Shown piece after piece: positions 10,701 to 23,545 of a DNA stretch of 64,000 bases. This DNA is from Hydractinia symbiolongicarpus. Lineage: Eukaryota > Cnidaria > Hydrozoa > Anthoathecata > Hydractiniidae. The position numbers and the translations under genes were made by a program. Position 1 is the first letter of the stretch. The number at the start of each line of letters is the position of its first letter. The notes below the pieces were generated by a model. That model worked only from the letters and a program-made list of their open reading frames with translations. It did not search any database and was not told where the DNA came from. Where the stretch lies: the NCBI RefSeq assembly GCF_029227915.1, contig NC_079875.1, positions 41,933,201 through 41,997,200 on the forward strand, given 5' to 3'.

Positions 10701-13700
10701 GACGCTGAATAAAAGAATTTTAATCGCCGGCAAACGAAAACCCGCAATTTCCCGTAAATCCCGGGCTTGGCCCGTATAGTCAAATGTATACAAAGAAAGT
10801 ACCCAGTGAGTAAACACATTTCCCGAACGATTTTTTAAATTATTTTTTCACCACTAAAACGCATGAGACTTGTAGTTTTCAAAAGTGTTTTCATTATTGA
10901 TGAGACGCTGAATAAAGGAAGTTTAATCGTCGGCAAACGAAAACCCGCGATTTCCCGTAAATCCCGGGCTTTGCCCGTATAGTTGAATGTATCTAAAGAA
11001 AGTACCCAGGGAGTAAACTGATTTCCCGAACGATTTTTCAAATTATTTCTGCACCACTAGAACGAATGAGACTTGTAGTTTTCAAAAATGTTTTCATTTT
11101 TGATGAGACGCTGAATAAAAGAATTTTAATCGCCGGCAAACGGAAACCTGCAATTTCTCGTAAATCCCGGACTCGGCCCGTATAGTCAAAAGTATACAAA
11201 GAAAGTACCCAGGGAGTAAACTCATTTCCCGAACGATGTTTTAAAATATTATTTCACCAGTAAAGCCCATGAGACTTGCAGTTTTTAAAAATGTTTTCAT
11301 TTTTGATGAGACGCTGAATAAAAGAAGTTTAATCGCCGGCAAACAAAAACCCGCGATTTCCCGTAAATCACGGACTCGGACCGTATAGTCAAAAGTATAC
11401 AAAGAACGTACCCAGGGAGTAAACTCATTTCTCGAACGATTTTTTAAATTATTTTTTCACCACTAAAACGCATGAGACTTGTAGTTTTCAAAAATGTTTT
11501 CATTTTTGATGGGACGCTGAATAAAAGAAGTTTAATCGTTGGCAAACGAAAACCCGCGATTTCCCGTAAATCCCGGACTCGGCCCGTATAGTCAAAAGTA
11601 TACAAAGAAAGTACCCAGGAAGTAAACTCATTTCCCGAACGATTTTTTAAATTATTTTTTCACCACTGAAACGCATGAGACTTGTAGTTTTCAAAAATGT
11701 TTTCATTTTTGATGAGACGCTGAATAAAGGAAGTTTAATCGTCAGCAAACGAAAGCCCGCGATTTCCCGTAAATCCCGGGCTTGGCCCGTATAATTGAAT
11801 GTATCTAAAGAAAGTACCCAGGGAGTAAACTGATTTCCCGAACGATTTTTCAAATTATTTCTGCACCACTAGAACGAATGAGACTTGTAGTTTTCAAAAA
11901 TGTTTTCATTTTTAATAAGACGCTTAATGAAAGAGGTTTAATCGCCGGCAAATAAAAACCCGCGATTTCCCGTTAATCCCGGGCTTGTCCCGTATAGTCG
12001 AATGTATACAAAGAAAGTACCCTGTGAGTAAACTCATTTGCAGAACGATTTTTTAAATTATCTTTTCACCACTAAAACGCATGAGACTTGTAGTTTTCAA
12101 AAATGTTTTCATTTTTGATGAGACGCTGAATAAAAGAATTTTAATCGCCGGCAAACGGAAACCTGCGATTTCCCGTAAATCCCGGACTCGGCCCGTATAG
12201 TCAAAAGTATACAAAGAAAGTACCCTGTGAGTAAACTCATTTCCAGAACGATTTTTTAAATTATTTTTCCACCACTAAAACGCATACGACTTGTAGTTTT
12301 CAAAAATGTTTTTATTTTTGATGAGACGATTAATGAAAGAGGTTTAATCGCCGGCAAACGAAAACCCGCGATTTCCCGTAAATCCCGGGCTTGGCCCGTA
12401 TATTCGAATGTATACAAAGAAAGTACCCTGTGAGTAAACTCATTTCCAGAACGATTTTTTAAATTATTTTTTCACCACTAAAACGCATAAGACTTGTAGT
12501 TCTCAAAAATGTTCTCATTTTTGATGAGACGCTGAATAAAAGAAGTTTAATTGCCGGCAAAGGAAAACCCGCGATTTCCCGTAAATCCAGGACTCGGCCC
12601 GTATAGTCAAAAGTATACAAAGAAAGTACCCTGTGAGTAAACTCATTTGCAGAACGATTTTTTAAATTATCTTTTCACCACTAAAACGCATGAGACTTGT
12701 AGTTTTCAAAAATGTTTTCATTTTTGATGAGACGCTGAATAAAAGAATTTTAATCGCCGGCAAACGGAAACCTGCGATTTCCCGTAAATCCCGGACTCGG
12801 CCCGTATAGTCGAATATATACAAAGATAGTACCCAGGGAGTAACTCATTTCCCGATCGATTTTTTAAATTATTTTTTCACCTATAAAACGCATGAGACTT
12901 GTAGTTTTCAAAAATGTTTTCATTTTTGATGGGACGCTGAATAAAAGAAGTTTAATCGTCGGCAAACGAAAACCCGCGATTTCCCGTAAATTCCGGGCTT
13001 GGCCCGTATAGTTGAATGTATCTAAAGAAAGTACCCAGGGAGTAAACTGATTTCCCGAACGATTTTTCAAATTATTTTTGCACCACTAGAACGAATGAGA
13101 CTTGTAGTTTTCAAAAATGTTTTCATTTTTGATGAGACGCTGAATAAAAGAATTTTAATCGCCGGCAAACGGAAACCTGCAATTTCTCGTAAATCCCGGA
13201 CTCGGCCCGTATAGTCAAAAATATACAAAGAAAGTACCCAGGGAGTAAACTCATTTCCCGAACGATGTTTTAAATTATTATTTCACCAGTAAAGCCCATG
13301 AGACTTGCAGTTTTTAAAAATGTTTTCATTTTTGATGAGACGCTGAATAAAAGAAGTTTAATCGCCGGCAAACAAAAACCCGCGATTTCCCGTAAATCAC
13401 GGACTCGGACCGTATAGTCAAAAGTATACAAAGAACGTACCCAGGGAGTAAACTCATTTCTCGAACGATTTTTTAAATTATTTTTTCACCACTAAAACGC
13501 ATGAGACTTTTAGTTTTCAAAAATGTTTTCATTTTTGATGGGACGCTGAATAAAAGAAGTTTAATCGCAGGCAAATGAAAACCCGCGATTTCCCGTAAAT
13601 CCCGGACTCGGCCCGTATAGTCAAAAGTATACAAAGAAAGTACCCAGGAAGTAAACTCATTTCCCGAACGATTTTTTAAATTATTTTTTCACCACTGAAA

Positions 13701-14751
13701 CGCATGAGACTTGTAGTTTTCAAAAATGTTTTCATTTTTGATGAGACGCTGAATAAAGGAAGTTTAATCGTCGGCAAACGAAAGCCCGCGATTTCCCGTT
13801 AATCCCGGGCTTGTCCCGTATAGTCGAATGTATACAAAGAAAGTACCCTGTGAGTAAACTCATTTGCAGAACGATTTTTTAAATTATCTTTTCACCACAA
13901 AAACGCATGAGACTTGTATTTTTTAAAAATGTTTTTATTTTTGATGAGACGCTGAATAAAAGAATTTTAATCGCCGGCAAACGGAAACCTGCGATTTCCA
14001 GTAAATCCCGGACTCGGCCCGTATAGTCGAATATATACAAAGAAAGTACCCAGGGAGTAACTCATTTCCCGATCGATTTTTTAAATTATTTTTTCACCTA
14101 TAAAACGCATGAGACTTGTAGTTTTCAAAAATGTTTTCATTTTTGATGGGACGCTGAATAAAAGAAGTTTAATCGCTGGCAAACGAAAACCCGCGATTTC
14201 CCATAAATCCCGGAATCGGCCCGTATAGTCAAAAGTATACAAAGAAAGTACCCTGTGAGTAAACTCATTTCCAGAACGATTTTTTAAATTATTTTTCCAC
14301 CACTAAAACGCATACGACTTGTAGTTTTCAAAAATGTTTTCATTTTTGATGAGACGATTAATGAAAGAGGTTTAATCGCCGGCAAACGAAAAACCGCGAT
14401 TTCCCGTAAATCCAGGACTCGGCCCGTATAGTCAAAAGTATACAAAGAAAGTACCCAGGGAGTAAACTCATTTCCCGAACGATTTTTTAAATTATTTTTT
14501 CACCACTAAAACGCATGAGACTTGTAGTTTTCAAAAAATGTTTTCATTTTTAATGAGACGCTTAATGAAAGAGGTTTAATCGCCGGCAAACGAAAACCCG
14601 CGATTTCCCGTAAATCCCGGGCTTGGCCCGTATAGTCGAATGTATACAAAGAAAGTACCCAGGGAGTAACTCATTTCCCGAACGATTTTTTAAATTATTT
14701 TTTCACCACTAAAACGCATGAGACTTGTAGGTTTCAAAAATGTTTTTTTAT
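7740..14751. repeat. Higher-order repeat of about 7 kb, copy B (about 35 monomers)
   Basis: The block pairs with copy C. From about 7,800 to 10,200 the offset is 7,301-7,302 bp. From about 10,835 to 13,799 it is 7,098, falling to 7,097 after a 1-base loss near 19,697. From about 13,800 to 14,750 it is about 7,706. The steps are whole-monomer differences: copy B has one extra monomer near 10.2-10.8 kb and copy C has three more near 21 kb. Within B, 10,250-10,460 and 10,656-10,866 are near-identical at an offset of 406 bp, sharing the private CCCAGTGAGTAAACAC. Confidence 0.82.
12774..12975. repeat. Monomer subtype with CCCGATCGATT and CACCTATAAAACG
   Basis: This 202-bp unit has CCCGATCG instead of CCCGAACG and CACCTATAAAACG instead of CACCACTAAAACG. 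Matching monomers occur near 14,068, 19,948 and 21,774. GATCG also appears in recombinant contexts near 21,370 and 42,206. The spacing of these copies (7,097 and 7,706 bp) supports the HOR of about 7 kb in the first 22 kb. Confidence 0.8.
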
Positions 14752-17700
14752 TTTTGATGAGACGCTGAATAAAAGAATTTTAATCGCCGGCAAACGAAAA
14801 CCTGCAATTTCTCGTAAATCCCGGACTCGGCCCGTATAGTCAAAAGTATACAAAGAAAGTACCCAGGGAGTAAACTCATTTCCCGAACGATGTTTTAAAT
14901 TATTATTTCACCAGTAAAGCCCATGAGACTTGCAGTTTTTAAAAATGTTTTCATTTTTGATGAGACGCTGAATAAAAGAAGTTTAATCGCCGGCAAACAA
15001 AAACCCGCGATTTCCCGTAAATCACGGACTCGGACCGTATAGTCAAAAATATACAAAGAAAGTACCCAGGGAGTAAACTCATTTCCCGAACGATTTTTCA
15101 AATTATTTTTTCACCACTAAAACGCATGAAACTTGTAGGTTTCAAAAATGTTTTCATTTTTGATGAGACGCTTAATGAAAGAGGTTTAATCGCCGGCAAA
15201 CGAAAACCCGCGATTTCCCGTAAATCCCGGGCTTGGCCCGTATAGTCGAATGTATACAAAGAAAGTACCCAGGGAGTAACTCATTTCCCGAACGATTTTT
15301 TAAATTATTTTTTCACCACTAAAACGCATGAGACTTGTAGGTTTCAAAAATGTTTTCATTTTTGATGAGACGCTTAATGAAAGAGGTTTAATCGCCGACA
15401 AACGAAAACCCGCGATTTTCCGTAAATCCCGGGCTTGGCCCGTATAGTCGAATGTATACAAAGAAAGTACCCAGGGAGTAACTCATTTCCCGAACGATTT
15501 TTTAAATTATTTTTTCACCAATAAAACGCATGAGACTTGTAGTTTTCAAAAATGTTTTCATTTTTGATTGGACGCTGAATAAAAGAAGTTTAATCGCTGG
15601 CAAACGAAAACCCGCGATTTCCCGTAAATCCCGGAATCGGCCCGTATAGTCAAAAGTATACAAAGAAAGTACCCAGGAAGTAAACTCATTTCCCGAACGA
15701 TTTTTTAAATTATTTTTCCACCACTAAAACGCATACGACTTGTAGTTTTCAAAAATGTTTTCATTTTTGATGAGACGCTTAATGAAAGAAGTTTAATCGC
15801 TGGCAAACAAAAACCCGCGATTTCCTTTAAATCCCGGAATCGGCCCGTATAGTCAAAAGTATACAAATAAAGTCCCCAGGGAGTAAGCTCATTTCCCGAA
15901 CGATTTTTTAAATTATTTTTCCACCACTAAAACGCATACGACTTGTAGATTTCAAAAATGTTTTCATTTTTGATGAGACGCTTAATGAAAGAGGTTTAAT
16001 CGCCGGCAAACGAAAACCCGCGATTTCCCGTACATCCCGGGCTTGGCCCGTATAGTCGAATGTATACAAAGAAAGTACCCAGGGAGTAACTCATTTCCCG
16101 AACGATTTTTTAAATTATTTTTTCACCACTAAAACGTATAAGACTTGTAGTTCTCAATAATGTTTTCATTTTTGATGAGTCGCTGAATAAAAGAAGTTTA
16201 TTCGCCGGCAAACGAAAACCGCGATTTTCGTAAATCCCGGACTCGGCCCGTATAGTCAAAAATATACAAAGAAAGTACCCAGGGAGTAAACTCATTTCCC
16301 AAACGATTTTTTAAATTATTTTTTCACCACTAAAACGCATGAGACTTTTAGTTTTCAAAAATGTTTTCATTTTTGATGAGACGCTTAATGAAAGAGGTTT
16401 AATTGCCGGCAAACGAAAACCCGCGATTTCCCATAAATCCCGGGCTTGGCCCGTATAGTCGAATGTATACAAAGAAAGTACCCAGGGAGTAACTCATTTC
16501 CCGAACGATTTTTTAAATTATTTTTTCACCACTAAAACGCATGAGACTTGTAGCTTTCAAAAATGTTTTCATTTTTGATGAGACGCTTAATGAAAGAGGT
16601 TTAATTGCCGGCAAACGAAAACCCGCGATTTCCCGTAAATCCCGGGCTTGGCCCGTATAGTCGAATGTATACAAAGAAAGTACCCTGTGAGTAAACTCAT
16701 TTCCAGAACGATTTTTTAAATTATTTTTTCACCACTAAAACGCATAAGACTTGTAGTTTTCAAAAATGTTTTCATTTTTGATGAGACGCTGAATAAAAGA
16801 ATTTTAATCGCCGGCAAACGAAATCCCGCAATTTCCCGTAAATCCCGGGCTTGGCCCGTATAGTCAAATGTATACAAAAAAAGTACCCAGGGAGTAAACA
16901 CATTTCCCGAACGATTTTTTAAATTATTTTTTCACCACTAAAACGCATGAGACTTGTAGTTTTCAAAAGTGTTTTCATTTTTGATGAGACGCTGAAAAAA
17001 AGAAGTTTAATCGTCGGCAAACGAAAACCCGCGATTTCCCGTAAATCCCGGGCTTGGCCCGTATAGTTGAATGTATCTAAAGAAAGTACCCAGGGAGTAA
17101 ACTGATTTCCCGAACGATTTTTCAAATTATTTCTGCACCACTAGAACGAATGAGACTTGTAGTTTTCAAAAATGTTTTCATTTTCAATGAGACGCTTAAT
17201 GAAAGAGGTTTAATCGCCGGCAAATGAAAACCCGCGATTTCCTGTTAATCCCGGGCTTGTCCCGTATAGTCGAATGTATACAAAGAAAGTACCCTGTGAG
17301 TAAACTCATTTGCAGAACGATTTTTTAAATTATCTTTTCACCACTAAAACGCATGAGACTTGTAGTTTTCAAAAATGTTTTCATTTTTGATGAGACGCTT
17401 AATGAAAGAGCTTTAATCGCCGGCAAACGAAAACCCGCGATTTCCCGCAAATCCCGGGCTTGGCCCGTATAGTCGAATGTATACAAAGAAAGTACCCAGG
17501 GAGTAACTCATTTCCCGAACGATTTTTTAAATTATTTTTTCACCACTAAAAGGCATGAGACTTGTAGGTTTCAAAAATGTTTTCATTTTTGATGAGACGC
17601 TTAATGAAAGAGGTTTAATTGCCGGCAAACGAAAACCCGCGATTTCCCGTAAATCCCGGGCTTGGCCCGTATAGTCGAATGTATACAAAGAAAGTACCCT

Positions 17701-20700
17701 GTGAGTAAACTCATTTCCAGAACGATTTTTTAAATTATTTTTTCACCACTAAAACGCATAAAACTTGTAGTTTTCAAAAATGTTTTCATTTTTGATGAGA
17801 CGCTGAATAAAAGAATTTTAATCGCCGGCAAACGAAAACCCGCAATTTCCCGTAAATCCCGGGCTTGGCCCGTATAGTCAAATGTATACAAAGAAAGTAC
17901 CCAGGGAGTAAACACATTTCCCGAACGATTTTTTAAATTATTTTTTCACCACTAAAACGCATGAGACTTGTAGTTTTCAAAAGTGTTTTCATTATTGATG
18001 AGACGCTGAATAAAGGAAGTTTAATCGTCGGCAAACGAAAACCCGCGATTTCCCGTAAATCCCGGGCTTTGCCCGTATAGTTGAATGTATCTAAAGAAAG
18101 TACCCAGGGAGTAAACTGATTTCCCGAACGATTTTTCAAATTATTTCTGCACCACTAGAACGAATGAGACTTGTAGTTTTCAAAAATGTTTTCATTTTTG
18201 ATGAGACGCTGAATAAAAGAATTTTAATCGCCGGCAAACGGAAACCTGCAATTTCTCGTAAATCCCGGACTCGGACCGTATAGTCAAAAGTATACAAAGA
18301 AAGTACCCAAGGAGTAAACTCATTTCCCGAACGATGTTTTAAATTATTATTTCACCAGTAAAGCCCATGAGACTTGCAGTTTTTAAAAATGTTTTCATTT
18401 TTGATGAGACGCTGAATAAAAGAAGTTTAATCGCCGGCAAACAAAAACCCGCAATTTCCCGTAAATCACGGACTCGGACTGTATAGTTAAAAGTATACAA
18501 AGAACGTACCCAGGGAGTAAACTCATTTCTCGAACGATTTTTTGAATTATTTTTTCACCACTAAAACGCATGAGACTTGTAGTTTTCAAAAATGTTTTCA
18601 TTTTTGATGGGACGCTGAATAAAAGAAGTTTAATCGTTGGCAAACGAAAACCCGCGATTTCCCGTAAATCCCGGACTCGGCCCGTATAGTCAAAAGTATA
18701 CAAAGAAAGTACCCAGGAAGTAAACTCATTTCCCGAACGATTTTTTAAATTATTTTTTCACCACTGAAACGCATGAGACTTGTAGTTTTCAAAAATGTTT
18801 TCATTTTTGATGAGACGCTGAATAAAGGAAGTTTAATCTTCGGCAAACGAAAGCCCGCGATTTCCCGTAAATCCCGGGCTTGGCCCGTATAATTGAATGT
18901 ATCTAAAGAAAGTACCCAGGGAGTAAACTGATTTCCCGAACGATTTTTCAAATTATTTCTGCACCACTAGAACGAATGAGACTTGTAGTTTTCAAAAATG
19001 TTTTCATTTTTAATAAGACGCTTAATGAAAGAGGTTTAATCGCCGGCAAATAAAAACCCGCGATTTCCCGTTAATCCCGGGCTTGTCCCGTATAGTCGAA
19101 TGTATACAAAGAAAGTACCCTGTGAGTAAACTCATTGGCAGAACGATTTTTTAAATTATCTTTTCACCACTAAAACGCATGAGACTTGTAGTTTTCAAAA
19201 ATGTTTTCATTTTTGATGAGACGCTGAATAAAAGAATTTTAATCGCCGGCAAACGGAAACCTGCGATTTCCCGTAAATCCCGGACTCGGCCCGTATAGTC
19301 AAAAGTATACAAAGAAAGTACCCTGTGAGTAAACTCATTTCCAGAACGATTTTTTAAATTATTTTTCCACCACTAAAACGCATACAACTTGTAGTTTTCA
19401 AAAATGTTTTCATTTTTGATGAGACGATTAATGAAAGAGGTTTAATCGCCGGCAAACGAAAACCCGCGATTTCCCGTAAATCCCGGGCTTGGCCCGTATA
19501 TTCGAATGTATACAAAGAAAGTACCCTGTGAGTAAACTCATTTCCAGAAGGATTTTTTAAGTTATTTTTTCACCACTAAAAGGCATAAGACTTGTAGTTC
19601 TCAAAAATGTTCTCATTTTTGATGAGACGCTGAATAAAAGAAGTTTAATCGCCGGCAAAGGAAAACCCGCGATTTCCCGTAAATCCAGGACTCGGCCGTA
19701 TAGTCAAAAGTATACAAAGAAAGTACCCTGTGAGTAAACTCATTTGCAGAACGATTTTTTAAATTATCTTTTCACCACTAAAACGCATGAGACTTGTAGT
19801 TTTCTAAAATGTTTTCATTTTTGATGAGACGCTGAATAAAAGAATTTTAATCGCCGGCAAACGGAAACCTGCGATTTCCCGTAAATCCCGGACTCGGCCC
19901 GTATAGTCGAATATATATAAAGAAAGTACCCAGGGAGTAACTCATTTCCCGATCGATTTTTTAAATTATTTTTTCACCTATAAAACGCATGAGACTTGTA
20001 GTTTATAAAAATGTTTTCATTTTTGATGGGACGCTGAATAAAAGAAGTTTAATCGTCGGCAAACGAAAACCCGCGATTTCCCGTAAATCCTGGGCTTGGC
20101 CCGTATAGTTGAATGTATCTAAAGAAAGTACCCAGGGAGTAAACTGATTTCCCGAACGATTTTTCAAATTATTTCTGCACCACTAGAACGAATGAGACTT
20201 GTAGTTTTCAAAAATGTTTTCATTTTTGATGAAACGCTGAATAAAAGAATTTTAATCGTCGGCAAACGGAAACCTGCAATTTCTCGTAAATCCCGGACTC
20301 GGCCCGTATAGTCAAAAGTATACAAAGAAAGTACCCAGGGAGTAAACTCATTTCCCGAACGATGTTTTAAATTATTATTTCACCAGTAAAGCCCATGAGA
20401 CTTGCAGTTTTTAAAAATGTTTTCATTTTTGTTGAGACGCTGAATAAAAGAAGTTTAATCGCCGGCAAACAAAAACCCGCGATTTCCCGTAAATCACGGA
20501 CTCGGACCGTATAGTCAAAAGTATACAAAGAACGTACCCAGGGAGTAAACTCATTTCTCGAACGATTTTTTAAATTATTTTTTCACCACTAAAACGCATG
20601 AGACTTGTAGTTTTCAAAAATGTTTTCATTTTTGATGGGACGCTGAATAAAGGAAGTTTAATAGCTGGCAAATGAAAACCCGCGATTTCCCGTAAATCCC

Positions 20701-22450
20701 GGACTCGGCCCGTATAGTCAAAAGTATACAAAGAAAGTACCCAGGAAGTAAACTCATTTCCCGAACGATTTTTTAAATTATTTTTTCACCACTGAAACGC
20801 ATGAGACTTGTAGTTTTCAAAAATGTTTTCATTTTTGATGAGACGCTGAATAAAGGAAGTTTAATCGTCGGCAAACGAAAGCCCGCGATTTCCCGTAAAT
20901 CCCGGGCTTGGCCCGTATAATTGAATGTATCTTAAGAAAGTACCCAGGGAGTAAACTGATTTCCCGAACGATTTTTCAAATTATTTCTGCACCACTAGAA
21001 CGAATGAGACTTGTAGTTTTCAAAAATGTTTTCATTTTTAATGAGACGCTTAATGAAAGAGGTTTAATCGCCGGCAAATAAAAACTCGCGATTTCCCGTT
21101 AATCCCGGGCTTGTCCCGTATAGTCGAATGTATACAAAGAAAGTACCCTGTGAGTAAACTCATTTGCAGAACGATTTTTTAAATTATCTTTTCACCACTA
21201 AAACGCATGAGACTTGTAGTTTTCAAAAATGTTTTCATTTTTGATGAGACGCTGAATAAAAGAATTTTAATCGCCGGCAAACGGAAACCTGCGATTTCCC
21301 GTAAATCCCGGACTCGGCCCGTATAGTCAAAAGTATACAAAGAAAGTACCCTGTGAGTAAACTCATTTCCCGATCGATTTTTTAAATTATTTTTCCACCA
21401 CTAAAACGCATACGACTTGTAGTTTTCAAAAATGTTTTCATTTTTAATGAGACGCTTAATGAAAGAGGTTTAATCGCCGGCAAATAAAAACTCGCGATTT
21501 CCCGTTAATCCCGGGCTTGTCCCGTATAGTCGAATGTATACAAAGAAAGTACCCTGTGAGTAAACTCATTTGCAGAACGATTTTTTAAATTATCTTTTCA
21601 CCACTAAAACGCATGAGACTTGTAGTTTTCAAAAATGTTTTCATTTTTGATGAGACGCTGAATAAAAGAATTTTAATCGCCGGCAAACGGAAACCTGCGA
21701 TTTCCCGTAAATCCCGGACTCGGCCCGTATAGTCGAATATATACAAAGAAAGTACCCAAGGAGTAACTCATTTCCCGATCGATTTTTTAAATTACTTTTT
21801 CACCTATAAAACGCATGAGACTTGTAGTTTTCAAAAATGTTTTCATTTTTGATGGGACGCTGAATAAAAGAAGTTTAATCGCTGGCAAACGAAAACCCGC
21901 GATTTCCCGTAAATCCCGGAATCGGCCCGTATAGTCAAAAGTATACAAAGAAAGTACCCTGTGAGTAAACTCATTTCCAGAACGATTTTTTAAATTATTT
22001 TTCCACCACTAAAACGCATACGACTGGTAGTTTTCAAAAATGTTTTCATTTTTGATGAGACAAATAATGAAAGAGGTTTAATCGCCGGCAAACGAAAACC
22101 CGCGATTTCCCGTAAATCCAGGACTCGGCCCGTATAGTCAAAAGTATACAAAGAAAGTACCCAGGGAGTAAACTCATTTCCCGAACGATTTTTTAAATTA
22201 TTTTTTCACCACTAAAACGCATGAGACTTGTAGTTTTCAAAAATGTTTTCATTTTTGATGAGACGCTTAATGAAAGAGGTTTAATCGCCGGCAAACGAAA
22301 ACCAGCGATTTCCCGTAAATCCCGGGCTTGGCCCGTATAGTCGAATGTATACAAAGAAAGTACCCAGGGAGTAACTCATTACCCGAACGATTTTTTAAAT
22401 TATTTTTTCACCACTAAAACGCATGAGACTTGTAGGTTTCAAAAATGTTT
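14752..22450. repeat. Higher-order repeat of about 7 kb, copy C (about 38 monomers)
   Basis: This is the counterpart of copy B, and its beginning also matches copy A from 760. It carries an extra local 2-mer duplication at 21,009-21,734. Near its end is a monomer whose dyad loop is expanded to TGTTTTTTTATTTTT (22,446). The same variant lies at 14,741, 7,705 bp earlier, which supports the pairing. Single-base differences between B and C are frequent enough to see by eye. Confidence 0.82.
21009..21734. repeat. 406-bp (2-mer) tandem duplication
   Basis: The 320 bases at 21,009-21,328 recur at 21,415-21,734, including the unusual CAAATAAAAACTCGCG. The copies diverge after CCCGTATAGTC, where one continues AAAAG and the other GAATAT. 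This local event lengthens HOR copy C relative to copy B. Confidence 0.88.
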
Positions 22451-23545
22451 TTTTATTTTTGATGAGACGCTTAATGAAAGAGGTTTAATTGGCGGCAAAC
22501 GAAAACCCGCGATTTCCCGTAAATCCCGGGCTTGGCCCGTATAGTAAAATGTATACAAAGAAAGTACCCAGGGAGTAAACACATTTCCCGAACGATTTTT
22601 TAAATTACTTTTCATCACTAAAACGCATGAGACTTGTAGTTTTCAAAAGTGTTTTCATTTTTGATGAGACGCTGAATAAAAGAAGTTTAATCGTCGGCAA
22701 ACGAAAACCCGCGATTTCCCGTAAATCCCGGGCTTGGCCCGTATAGTTGAATGTATCTAAAGAAAGTACCCAGGGAGTAAACTGATTTCCCGAACGATTT
22801 TTCAAATTATTTCTGCACCACTAGAACGAATGAGACTTGTAGTTTTCAAAAATGTTTTCATTTTTAATGAGACGCTTAATGAAAGAGGTTTAATTGGCGG
22901 CAAACGAAAACCCGCGATTTCCCGTAAATTCCGGGCTTGGCCCGTATAGTCGAATGTATACAAAGAAAGTACCCAGGGAGTAACTCATTTCCCGAACGAT
23001 TTTTTAAATTATTTTTTCACCACTAAAACGCATGAGACTTGTAGGTTTCAAAAATGTTTTCATTTTTGATGAGACGCTTAATGAAAGAGGTTTAATTGGT
23101 GGCAAACGAAAACCCGCGATTTCCCGTAAATCCCGGGCTTGGCCCGTATAGTCGAATGTATACAAAGAAAGTACCCTGTGAGTAAACTCATTTCCAGAAC
23201 GATTTTTTAAATTATTTTTTCACCACTAAAACGCATAAGACTTGTAGTTTTCAAAAATGTTTTCATTTTTGATGAGACGGTGAATAAAAGAATTTTAATT
23301 GCCGGCAAACGAAAACCCGCAATTTCCCGTAAATCCCGGGCTTGGCCCGTATAGTAAAATGTATACAAAGAAAGTACCCAGGGAGTAAACACATTTCCCG
23401 AACGATTTTTTAAATTACTTTTCATCACTAAAACGCATGAGACTTGTAGTTTTCAAAAGTGTTTTCATTTTTGATGAGACGCTGAATAAAAGAAGTTTAA
23501 TCGTCGGCAAACGAAAACCCGCGACTTCCCGTAAATCCCGGGCTT
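22451..23545. repeat. Satellite monomers with 810-bp (4-mer) periodicity
   Basis: Monomers with CCCGTATAGTAAAATG and the shortened TTAAATTACTTTTCATCAC start near 22,535 and 23,345, an offset of 810 bp. This subtype returns near 37,290, 39,715, 40,535, 41,550 and 42,968. TTTAATTGGCGG and TTTAATTGGTGG variants are also seen here. No gene is present. Confidence 0.8.

Noticed and set aside
18395-18703. The longest minus-strand frame, 102 codons
   Set aside because: It spans one and a half monomers and stays open only because of local substitutions. Its residues repeat those of the shorter frames.
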